Source of the DNA: Lachnospiraceae bacterium
GTDB taxonomy: Bacteria > Bacillota > Clostridia > Lachnospirales > Lachnospiraceae
Direction: 5' to 3'
DNA: 50,067 nt
Assembly (NCBI GenBank): GCA_021202075.1
Contig: JAJQDT010000145.1
Coordinates: 1 to 50,067, forward strand
Shown here: piece after piece, positions 16,493 through 24,900 of the stretch
Position numbering within the stretch: the stretch's first letter is position 1
How the letters are laid out: the number at the start of each line of letters is the position of its first letter
The notes under the pieces: model-generated
Databases searched by the model: none
What the model was told of the DNA's origin: nothing
Seen by the model: only the letters and a program-made list of their open reading frames with translations
Program-made: the position numbers and the translations under genes

Positions 16493-16680
16493 GTCTTCTC
16501 CGGCAGTTCCAGAGAAAATCTCTTTTTCAGCCATGCCTCAGCCAGTGCCGTCCACTTGGCTGCATCCGGGAAAATCTGTGACTTCGCCAAAGCCGAAGAC
16601 TGGTCAGCCAGGCTCAAGCCATGTGGTCCCTCCTCAAAAATATGCATACCGAAAAACCCGGGAGCCTCTTTTCGGCTTTA
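16493..16680 (-). pseudogene. C-terminal fragment of an alpha/beta hydrolase
   Basis: Leftward translation gives FGMHIFEEGPHGLSLADQSS, then SQIFPDAAKWTALAEAWLKK and a stop at 16493. The FEEGPHGLSL stretch is the catalytic-histidine region of esterase/dienelactone-hydrolase-like proteins (BD-FAE type). The nucleophile and the rest of the protein are missing; upstream of about 16680 the frame loses homology. It is a relic. Confidence 0.6.
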
Positions 16681-16881
16681 TTGGAATGGGAATCAATTAT
16701 CCTATTTTCAGGAGAATTCTGGAGAGTGCTAAAAAAGAAATACGCATTTGTAATTATGGAGCTTGCGAAGGCAATCAGTGAAGACTGACAAGGAAAAGAT
16801 ACAGACATTTCTGCCTGTAGTCTTATTCAGCTCACTATTTCTCATGAATAGCCTTAATGCATCCAATTCTTCCCGGGCATC

Positions 16882-17525
16882 CTATATCATCCAGATTGGA
16901 ACAATATAGTTTTGAGAATCGATCGCGGAAAGTTCCTGACGCATACAAAGCACAGCACCGGTTCCACGAGGAACCGTACCCTTATCCAGTATGGAAAAGG
17001 CCCGCACCAGATCACTGCCGGGATTCACGGATCGTTTAATCTCCAGCGGATGCAGCTGGCCGTCACTCTCCATCACCATATCTATCTCATTGCTGCTCTT
17101 GTCACGATAGTACCAAAGCAGACACTCCTGCGCATTGTTCTGAAAACTCTTCAGGATTTCCGAAACCGCATAGTTCTCCAAAATAGCACCGTTGATCGCC
17201 CCGTTCTGCAGAATATCCGGGGAACTGTAGCGGGTCAGATATGCAACCAGTCCAGTATCAAAGAAATACATTTTCGGTGTTTTCACTGTCCTTTTCAGGA
17301 GATTATTGGAATAGGGTCTCAGATAAAAAATAATATCAGACTTTTCCAGCACCTGAAGCCAGCGTTTCGCGGTATCATCTGATACGCCCACATCCTGCGC
17401 AATGTCATGAATATTCAGCATTTGCCCGGCTCTGCAGGCCGCTGCACGAATGAAATCCTGAAACAAAAGCTTATCTGTCAGAGCCACCAGTTCGCTAACA
17501 TCCCGATCAATATAAAAATGTGGAA
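16882..17525 (-). pseudogene. DUF4143 C-terminal fragment of an AAA ATPase
   Basis: The leftward frame from YIDRDVSELVALTDKLLFQD onward matches the C-terminal half of the AAA_14/DUF4143 ATPases. A winged helix (LNIHDIAQDVGVSDDTAKRW) is followed by FYLRPYSNNLLKRTVKTPKM and a nuclease-like tail with WYYRDKSSNEIDMVME...PLEIKRS, a D-(x)n-ExK pattern. A complete protein is about 400-450 aa with a Walker A and B at the front. Here that ATPase half is absent and the sequence before about 17525 is unrelated. These proteins are common in gut Clostridia, with no settled function. Confidence 0.7.
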
Positions 17526-17559
17526 TACTTGTAACCTGCGAAATAAAAACTCCAACCAT

Positions 17560-18130
17560 TTACCATGACTATGGCTTCCGGTTGGAGTTTCTTATTGATG
17601 ATTGAAACAATTTTGATTATCGAGAAATCTGTTGCGTTGCAAATACTTACATAGCGAGATAAATACAGCCATAAATACAGCCACGCCGTATTTTCTATTT
17701 CTCTTCGCACTCTTTCAAGAATATTTTACGTGTTATTCTATTACCTGCAGGAATGCTCAATAACATCCATTGCCTGACTGGAATTCGTTCCAAGATTCAA
17801 AGAATACAGCGCCATCATAATCTCTTTCTGATTCTCCTTAAAATACTTTGCAATTCTGTTCATATATATGCCTCTCTTTCAAAATTATCTTTTTATTTTT
17901 GTTTGTTGTTCCTTACGAAGCATATGATACTGCTTTTCCTCTCATGGGTACAGGTGTGAAATTGATACGTTTTACGTCGATATTGACTTTTCTCGACGTA
18001 TTTTCGTTAGCGTGCACTTCGACTTTTTTCTCTGAACGTGTCAGGCAGATAATTAAGGAACTGGCACGGAATAACCTGAGCAGATTGTGCCGAATAATAC
18101 GTGAAGCACAGCCGATAAAAACGTAGGCGC
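17560..18130. other. Low-information spacer with one possible small ORF
   Basis: No recognisable gene except a leftward 40-codon ORF (17863-17741) starting MNRIAKYFKENQKEIMMALY. It is preceded by GAAAGAGAGG, a usable ribosome site, and is likely a small peptide or the first codons of a lost gene. The remainder is AT-rich without clear coding character. Confidence 0.35.
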
Positions 18131-18135
18131 AGCGG

Positions 18136-18219
18136 GGCGCTGAACGTCCAGTGGACGTCTACACTTCGTTTCGGTCGGTCCTAAACGCGTGCCACTGGCA
18201 CGCAGGACCGTTTAGCGCC
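18136..18219. repeat. Cruciform-forming palindromic element
   Basis: An outer stem GGCGCTGAAC/GTTTAGCGCC (18136-18145 with 18210-18219) encloses two hairpins. The first is ACGTCC-AGT-GGACGT (18144-18158). The second is CGGTCCT...AGGACCG around the 17-bp palindrome GCGTGCCACTGGCACGC (18176-18210). Such compact multi-stem elements resemble REP/BIME-like repeats or a structured RNA. There is only one copy in this window. Confidence 0.55.
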
Positions 18220-18284
18220 GACCGGAGCGGCAGCGGAGAGGCTCGGCCTTTTCCCTGTTCAGAATTGGACATCACCTCATATCC

Positions 18285-18401
18285 GCCTCCGGAAAAAGGC
18301 CGGCCACTCACGTTCTTCAGTGTTACAAAAAGCACCGGCCACTGGTTCATCCGCTGAAAATCATCGTATCGCTGACTCCCAGCGGGCTTATCTCTAATCA
18401 C
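18285..18401 (-). pseudogene. Possible AAA-ATPase-like fragment
   Basis: Leftward translation contains RYDDFQRMNQWPVLFVTLKN, which resembles the segment before Walker B in the AAA-ATPase-like (DUF1703-type) proteins (motif WMNQYPxIFxTFKDVxG). It then runs into the palindromic element. It is too short to be certain. Confidence 0.3.
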
Positions 18402-18428
18402 TATGTTGTAAAGAGAAAATGAATATCC

Positions 18429-19385
18429 TTACGGATTACAATTCCCGCAGGGATCATACCCCTGGGCAATGAGATCCTCCCTGCTGCCAGTGTATTCCTG
18501 CTTATTTTTCTCGCTCATCTGACTCACGCTGTAGCAGTCCGGGTAGTGGAACTTCTTTGTATTCGTGTTCAGAATATAGGTCTGCTCACTGACATCTTCT
18601 GACGATTCTTCAGCTGCTTTCCCGGTTGCTTCTTCAGCTGCTCCATCAACCGATTCCTCTGCTTCTTTCTCTGCTTCTTTCTCTGCTTCTTTCTCTGCTT
18701 CTTTCTCTGCCTGATTTTCTCCGGTTGCATAATCTATGGTTATACCGGGCTGGACATTATAGCAGTATACATTAAAAAGGATACTCTCCCCTTCATCCTC
18801 CACAGACATTGCTTCAATCTGAACGCCGCTCGCTAACAGATTGTCGCCTTCAAACACCGGTGTTACGCGGTATAATACATGATTTTCCGTTTCCTTTACA
18901 TAGTCAGCAACCATATTCTCAAACGGGAGCATCCCCTCCACGTTTAAATACCGTGTGCCGGTGATCAGATTTTTCTCATTTGCGTTCTCTCCGGACAGCT
19001 GGTAGCCGATCAGATGACAACGGTTATACAGATATTCTCCGTCGATGCTGTCATATGTGTGATTGACCCAGCCAGTCGGATATACACTGCTGATACTCTC
19101 CCGCTCCTCCGTCGGCATCAGGTCTGTACCGATGCAGGCATATGCAGTGCCGCAGCGGCCAAGGTCGTCCAATTCACTGTACGATTCGAATGATACGGCG
19201 GTCAGTTCTTCTTCTGTAAAGTCCGGAACATTCCCGTTTATCTCTATGTATGGACTTTCGGAATCATCCGGTATGGCAGATAAATCAAATGTCCCCTGCG
19301 CAGCCTCAGGATATACCGGTGCACCGACGGATGTAAATACCAGGCAGAAAGCCAGCAGCAGCGATAGAAAGCAGTTTTTCTTCAT
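18429..19385 (-). CDS. Secreted DNA/RNA non-specific endonuclease
   Basis: A 318-aa exported protein. The start at 19385 has AGGAGGGC upstream, and residues 1-28 form a signal peptide ending GAPVYPEAA. Residues about 70-235 are an NS-type nuclease: YNRCHLIGYQLSGENANEKN holds the catalytic His and the metal-binding Asn region (the DRGH-like motif is NRCH here), followed by the family's TGTRYLNVEGMLPFE and NHVLYRVTPVF. Four EKEA repeats (12-bp units) form a charged linker. The last 45 residues (TKKFHYPDC...DPCGNC) look like an Ada-type Cys/His metal-binding module. It probably degrades extracellular nucleic acid for nutrition or competition. Confidence 0.85.
   Translation of the reverse strand: MKKNCFLSLLLAFCLVFTSVGAPVYPEAAQGTFDLSAIPDDSESPYIEINGNVPDFTEEELTAVSFESYSELDDLGRCGTAYACIGTDLMPTEERESISSVYPTGWVNHTYDSIDGEYLYNRCHLIGYQLSGENANEKNLITGTRYLNVEGMLPFENMVADYVKETENHVLYRVTPVFEGDNLLASGVQIEAMSVEDEGESILFNVYCYNVQPGITIDYATGENQAEKEAEKEAEKEAEKEAEESVDGAAEEATGKAAEESSEDVSEQTYILNTNTKKFHYPDCYSVSQMSEKNKQEYTGSREDLIAQGYDPCGNCNP
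18658..18712. repeat. 12-bp tandem repeats encoding EKEA
   Basis: GCTTCTTTCTCT occurs four times head to tail (18661-18708), encoding the EKEA linker of the secreted nuclease. Copy number can change by slippage without breaking the frame. Confidence 0.8.
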
Positions 19386-19447
19386 TTCAAATGCCCTCCT
19401 GTCTTGTCCTGCATCGTTCTCAGATACATGACAAAGCTCTCAATCAT

Positions 19448-19852
19448 TCAGTGTTTTCTCTGGTATGTCTCCATCGTGATTTTATCGTGGGATGACCCGA
19501 TGAAATCCTCACTTCCAACCAGTTCCCATCCGGATAAATCTATGTCGAAATACGAATCTGCAGGGTATGACCGGTTCCATTTGAACAAAATAATCTGCTC
19601 CGTTTTTCCCTCATATGGGGCTGCTGACACATTCTCCGCAAAGCAGAACTCGCCTTCCCGTGCCTCCTCCAGAAAATTTTCGGACACTTCGGTCACGTCA
19701 TCCGGAAAGAGTTTTGCAGAATATGCGTTCATCCGGATCTTCCTGTCTCCGCACAAGGTGACCATTTTTTCGCGTAAAAGCCTGTCCTGGCTCTGTCGGC
19801 GGTGGTTAAATGTCATGCCGTGCCTGTCGTCTACTGCTGCTATCAGGATCAT
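19448..19852 (-). CDS. Conserved small protein, often annotated 'ribonuclease Z'
   Basis: A 134-aa soluble protein starting MILIAAVDDRHGMTFNHRRQ, with GAGGG about 9 nt upstream. Its start resembles that of dihydrofolate reductases (IAAVDxxxGM), but the rest (RMNAYSAKLF, FCFAENVSAAP, IILFKWNRSYPAD) does not match that enzyme. Proteins of this length and pattern recur in Clostridia, and databases often call them ribonuclease Z; they lack the HxHxDH motif of that enzyme, so the name is unsupported. It appears intact. The 127 bp before it encode only broken frames. Confidence 0.6.
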   Translation of the reverse strand: MILIAAVDDRHGMTFNHRRQSQDRLLREKMVTLCGDRKIRMNAYSAKLFPDDVTEVSENFLEEAREGEFCFAENVSAAPYEGKTEQIILFKWNRSYPADSYFDIDLSGWELVGSEDFIGSSHDKITMETYQRKH

Positions 19853-19979
19853 AATGATATCCCTCTCTTTTGAGTACGTTTCGCCGAACCGGTTCAGGAA
19901 CGAGCAGACACTCTCATAAGTATCCGATTCAATGCCGATTCACAAGTCGCGCAGCCGAATCCGCGTACAGCATCTAAAA

Positions 19980-20360
19980 TCATAGTGCCTTCCAGCAAAC
20001 CATATTGTCTGTAAATTCCACTTCTATCCTGCCAACGTCCTTCAGCCATACGAGATAGGAGCGAACCGTGCTTCCGACCAGTGCATACTGTTCGAAGTTC
20101 ATCTGCAAATCGTACTCGGTAAAAAGCCTCTGAAGTTTTGTCAAATATTGTGCCTCGCTCTCCTGCGCCATGAGAAATTTATGCTTCAAATCTTTCGGCG
20201 GATATCCGCCATACAGGGAAATCGGTTCGAGAATCGGATGCCTCGTAAAACTGCACTCAATACCCGGAGCGTATATCCTGCATCCGGTCCGCTTCTGCAG
20301 ATACTGATTCCCGCCAATATGATCCGCATGGGAATGCAATTTAATTGCAATTCCATGCAA
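19980..20360 (-). pseudogene. MBL-fold hydrolase with its centre deleted
   Basis: The first part (KLHSHADHIGGNQYLQKRTG, then GIECSFTRHPILEPISLYGG and FLMAQESE) is the HxHxDH region of a metallo-beta-lactamase-fold hydrolase. It then jumps directly into a helical C-terminal segment (LQRLFTEYDLQMNFEQYALV, GSTVRSYLVWLKDVG). A complete member is about 280-300 aa and has two more metal-ligand histidines between these parts. The sequence before HSHADH is also not homologous. Both ends of the original gene are partly kept but about half of it is gone, so no activity is expected. Confidence 0.65.
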
Positions 20361-20533
20361 TTATTTTAGATGAAACACAGCAAAATCAACGGCAAATCGC
20401 AACAAAGAGCAATGTTTAATGCAAACACTGTCGTCCTATTGTTTGCTAACCTGTTTTCAAAAATATTCAGCGAAAAGATTTAATAAGCCTCCTTTACTGT
20501 GGCTCGAAAATACCTTCAACATATACACTTAAC

Positions 20534-21330
20534 CTACACCACTGCTTCAATCAAAACCCGATCTCCAATTATAATCTCCTTCACCCCTGTTTCCTTCTTC
20601 TTATTAAAGTTAAAGCTGAGCATATATCCTTTTTTTAAGTGAAAATAATCCATGTAATCGGTAAGCTGTTGTTCTCCACGTTCATTGTAGGCATTTCCGT
20701 GCCAGATCTTGAGTTCGCAGATAAACTGTTCGCCGCGATAATCAATCACCAGATCCATGCGTTCCCGGTTTCTGGTCTCCGCTTCTACATAGCAATTACC
20801 GCTCCCGTTTATAATTGGTTTTAAAAACAGCATAAAATATCTGCGTCCCTCATCCTCAACAAAGGTCTCGTCCTTATCCCCATACAAAAAATCAAAGGTA
20901 TCAACAAAGCGTTCCAGAATATGCCTGACATTCAGGTGACCATCAACAATATACTGATCCTTATGCCGGGAGCCTTCTGCAAAGATTTTATTGTCCTTCT
21001 GACGGGCATCCAGCAAAAATTTATTATACAACCGCGTTTCAAAAATCCGGTTAGATATTCTCAAAGCGGAATCCTGAACTTTAATAAAGCCAAACATGAC
21101 CGCGTCTCTTACTGCCCTGTCATCCGCATTATAGGAAACCTGTTCTCCCTGAAAAAGGATGCTTGAAATGGCAGCATTCATCTCTGGAAAATCGTAAAGC
21201 TTATTTATCAAAGAATCAAATAAGGGATTATTCTCCTCCAGTAAAAAATTACCGCAAGTCTGGATGTGAGATCAACCATATAATGCTTATCCGGTCTGCA
21301 TGCTCCAGTTACATTAAAAATCTTTGCCAT
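20534..21330 (-). pseudogene. AAA-ATPase-like / PD-(D/E)XK protein with ATPase domain deleted
   Basis: At 21330 an ATG with GAGGA upstream opens MAKIFNVTGACRPDKHYMVD, the typical start of the AAA-ATPase-like (DUF1703) proteins of gut Clostridia. After about 25 residues the frame is lost, and another frame starts LLEENNPLFDSLINKLYDFP, which belongs far downstream of the Walker motifs. The C-terminal nuclease part is intact: ETRNRERMDLVIDYRGEQFI and CELKIWHG give the D...ExK pattern, and the end is DYMDYFHLKKGYMLSFNFNK. The P-loop and Walker B region are absent. The 225-aa rear frame could be translated from 21211, but a functional product is unlikely. Confidence 0.7.
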
Positions 21331-21374
21331 AGAAATCAGTCCTCTTTTTGGCAGCAATCGTTGTTTTTAACTGA

Positions 21375-21605
21375 TCAATCCATGACCTGGCAGCTACCCA
21401 CAGCGCATCCGGCGTTTTTTTCTTTTTCCATCAATGTCTCCAGAGCCTCGTCACTCTCGCTGACCCACACATCCTCTTCTTCTTCGGTCAGCCCAAGGTA
21501 CTCCCGGAGAGTACATTCCTCGTCACTGAAATTCCATTCATCCGTAAGATCAAAAATCTCATCAAACTCCGTTTCGCCGTTCATATAACGTTCTCGAAAT
21601 TTCAT
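21375..21605 (-). CDS. Small acidic conserved hypothetical protein
   Basis: A 76-aa protein rich in Glu and Asp (REYLGLTEEEEDVWVSESDE), with GGGAGGATATTGC before the ATG and a good promoter upstream. Similar short acidic proteins with LREYLGLTxEEE occur in Clostridia, with no known function; they are sometimes seen next to phage or toxin-antitoxin genes. Nothing in this sequence fixes a role. Confidence 0.6.
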   Translation of the reverse strand: MKFRERYMNGETEFDEIFDLTDEWNFSDEECTLREYLGLTEEEEDVWVSESDEALETLMEKEKNAGCAVGSCQVMD

Positions 21606-21652
21606 GCAATATCCTCCCGCGCAGCTGTCAAATTCCTTATGCGCCTGTGTGC

Positions 21653-21681
21653 ATTATACACAAAAAGCGCCCTCTCGTCCA
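21653..21681 (-). promoter_or_regulatory. Promoter of the small acidic gene
   Basis: Leftward TGGACG (21681-21676), a 17-bp spacer and TATAAT (21658-21653), about 50 bp before the ATG at 21605. Confidence 0.55.
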
Positions 21682-21887
21682 CTATTAACCCTTAAAAAAG
21701 TGGAACCGACCATCGACAGGTCTGTCCAACCGAACGGCGAATCGCGGTTCGCGAAAACGATGCCGTTGACCACACCCAGGAACAGCCAGAACACGCTGAT
21801 AAAAGTACGGGCAGCAGCACGTCTTTTTACTATGTATACAAAAAGGAGTGTGCTCCACACCAGGAAGGCGTTGTACACAGAAAAACC
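21654..21887 (-). pseudogene. Fragment of a lipoteichoic-acid-synthase-like membrane domain
   Basis: Leftward translation reads NAFLVWSTLLFVYIVKRRAA, then FISVFWLFLGVVNGIVFANR and SPFGWTDLSMVG. This is the hydrophobic N-terminal helix bundle of LTA-synthase/sulfatase-type proteins. The catalytic sulfatase domain (about 400 aa) is missing and the frame ends at 21654. It begins right after the terminator of the giant surface gene, so it is a relic squeezed between two genes. Confidence 0.5.
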
Positions 21888-21942
21888 CCCTGGCCGTCTT
21901 TTTGCTGATTTTCTTAAGCAAAAGAAACAAACCCGGGGGTTA
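21881..21942 (-). terminator. Terminator of the giant Ig-repeat gene
   Basis: Leftward AACCCCCGGG pairs with CCAGGGGGTT followed by a T-run, with an A+T-rich centre. It is located about 40 bp past the stop at 21981. Confidence 0.65.
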
Positions 21943-21980
21943 TATGTTTTTGGGACTTCTTGTAAGTCCAATTCCGTTCG

Positions 21981-24900
21981 CTACTTCACCGTCACCTTGA
22001 CCTTCACGCTCTTGGCGCCGGATTTGATGGTAATGGTCGCGGTGCCTTCCTTTTTCGCTGTGATCTTGCCGCTCGAGCTCACCGTCGCCACCTTCTTGTT
22101 GGAGGAGGTGTAGGTGATCTTCTGGGTGGATGTGATCGGCGTCAGTACCGGGGCGAGTGTGTAGGTCTTGCCTTTCTTGATGGACACGCTCTTGGAGGTG
22201 ACCGTGATCTTGGTCGTCTTGACCGCTGCTTTCTGTACCTTTACCTTGATCGTTTTCTTTTTGCCGCTCGCAAGGGTCACGGTGATCGTCGCCGTGCCGA
22301 CCTTCTTGCCCTTGATCGTGATGACGCCCTTCTTGCTCACGCTCACGGTCGCGATCGAAGTCTTACTGGATTTCACGGACTTTATGGAGTCCCCGTTCGC
22401 GTAAGTTACCTTCAGCGCGGTGGTGGTGGTCCCCTTCTTCAGGGCGATGGTACCGGCGGTCGTGTTAAACTTGATCGTCGCCGTCAACTTCTCTCCGGAG
22501 GTCGTCGTCTCCGTCTCGCCGCAGACGCTGCAAGTGCGCTCCAGGATCTTGGCGCTAAATACCGTCGCCTCCGACTTCGTCGTCCACTCGCTCCAGGTAT
22601 GGCCGGTCGCCGCGATGGTCTCGGACTTCACAGTCACGGAGGTGCCGCAATACTTGCAATACTGTACCTGTGTGCCCGCTGTCGTGCAGGTTGCCTCCTT
22701 TGTCGTCACCCAGGTGTCGGTCGACGTGTGCGTGGTCAGCTTCGCGATCGTTTCCGTCTTCGTAGTACCGCAGTCAGTGCAGATGTAGGTCTTTACGCCC
22801 GTCGTCGCGCAGGTCGCTGCCTCTGTGACCGTGCCACTGTCCCAAGTGTGGCCGGTCGCCGCAATCACTTCTTGTGCCACCAGCACTTCGCCGCATACCG
22901 AGCAATGGCTTCCCTCAGTCAGACCGCTCACCGTGCAGGTCGCTGCCACTGCCGCATCTGTCGCCGCCGTATGGCCGGTTGCCGCGATCACTTCCTGTGC
23001 CACCAACACTTCGCCGCATACCGAACAATGGCTTCCCTCAGTCAAACCGCTCGTCGTGCAGGTCGCTGCCACTGCCGCATCTGTCACCGCCGTATGGCCG
23101 GTCGCCGCAATGGTTTCCGTCTTCGTCTCACCGCATATTGTACAAGTGTATGTCTTTACTCCTGTCTCCGTGCAGTTCGCCGCCGTCGTGACTGTGCCAC
23201 CATCCCAGATATGGCCGGTTGCCGCGATCACCACGTCCGATTCGCTCACTTCCACAGTAAGTGCTTCATCGCTGAAATATGTCTCGCAGTCGGCGCAATA
23301 CCAATATTCGATATTCCCGGCTGTCGTGCAAGTGGCCACGACCGCCGCAACGTGCGTCACATTCTCATGATCACACTGATCCAGAATTTCAGAGCCAGCT
23401 ACGGAATATACGGTAAATACTCCCACATCATAACTGCTATAATATCTAACCGCCAGATAATATGTAGCACCGGCAGTCAGATCGTAGGTAATCTTAAAGT
23501 TACAGTCTGTTCCACTATCGTCATCACTGGTAAGCAAATTCAAATTCGAATCATACAGATAACCATACGTGTCGTAATCCGACAGCGTATAGAATGTATA
23601 CGTGCCGCTCTCCGTCGGGGTAATCTTGTAATACATGTAATCCCCGCTGTTCGCAATGACTGCAGTCCCGGAGTCGCCAAGCGTCATTGTGACCGCATCA
23701 GCCGCGCTCGTGGCCGTCTCGCCGATCTCGTCAACTACGTACACGTATAAATACAGCGTTGTACTGTTGTAGCCATCGCTCACCGTACAGTAATAGTAAT
23801 AGTAATAATAATCACTGCTCGCCGTGAGGTTTGACAGTGACAGGCTTTCCGATGTGCCAAGCGTAACCTTGTTTCCATCGTCATCCCATTTATACCACAG
23901 ATAACTCAGCGTCCCATAGTTCGTCGTCGCGCTGACGGAAAGCTCCACAGTGCTGCCTGCTTCGGCCAGGATCGCTCTGCTGTCGGCAGAAGCTGACAGA
24001 CCTGTGTCCACGTACACATAAAAGTACGCATATTGTGTGCTTGAAGAATCCGATACAATACACCTGTAGTCTCCCGATGCGTCCACGGTCAGCGAAGAAG
24101 CATTCTCATCCTCTATCAGCACATATCCTTCATCGTATACATACTGATACCAGCTGTAAGTGATTTCCGCGTCTTCAAGTACAGATGTTGCCGTTACTGT
24201 CAGGGTACCGCTCTCGCCCGGCTCAAGCTTCAGATAATCATCATAGGTCAGCGTCAGGGTGTAGGCATAAACGTAAAAGTAAGCATCCGATGTGCTCGTC
24301 CCATCGCTCACGACGCATTTATATTCTGAATAGCCCGCCGCGCTAGGCGTAACGGTCAGTGCCGCGCCGGTTTCATCATCAAGCTCCGTATAGCTTTCTT
24401 CGTCATAATCATAGACATACCACTGATAGGTGATCGGGCTGTACGGAGAAACCGCCTCTACGGTAAGTTCCACGCTCTCGCCAAGTACCACAGGAGCATA
24501 CCCATCATATGACAGACTGAGGCTTGTCACCAGTTCTACATAAAACCATGCAGTATCGCTGTTTCCATAATCATCAGATACACGGCAATAATACTCTTTT
24601 TCCTCCGTAACATTTGTAAGCGTAAGTGAACTGCCTGTCTCATCCGAGAGCAGGACATACCCGTCTTTTTCTTCATCGTATGCATACCATTGATAAGTTA
24701 GGCTGCCCGAATTTACCGATGCCTCCACATCAAGTGTCACATCGCTTCCCGATACAGCATAATGAGAATAAGTATAGCTCACAGTCAGGCCGGCTTCGAT
24801 ATACACATAATACTCAAACCAGAGATATCCGCCGTATCCGTCGGATACCTTACAATAGTACCAGTCACTCTCAGTCACAGATTCAATCGTATAGCTGGAT

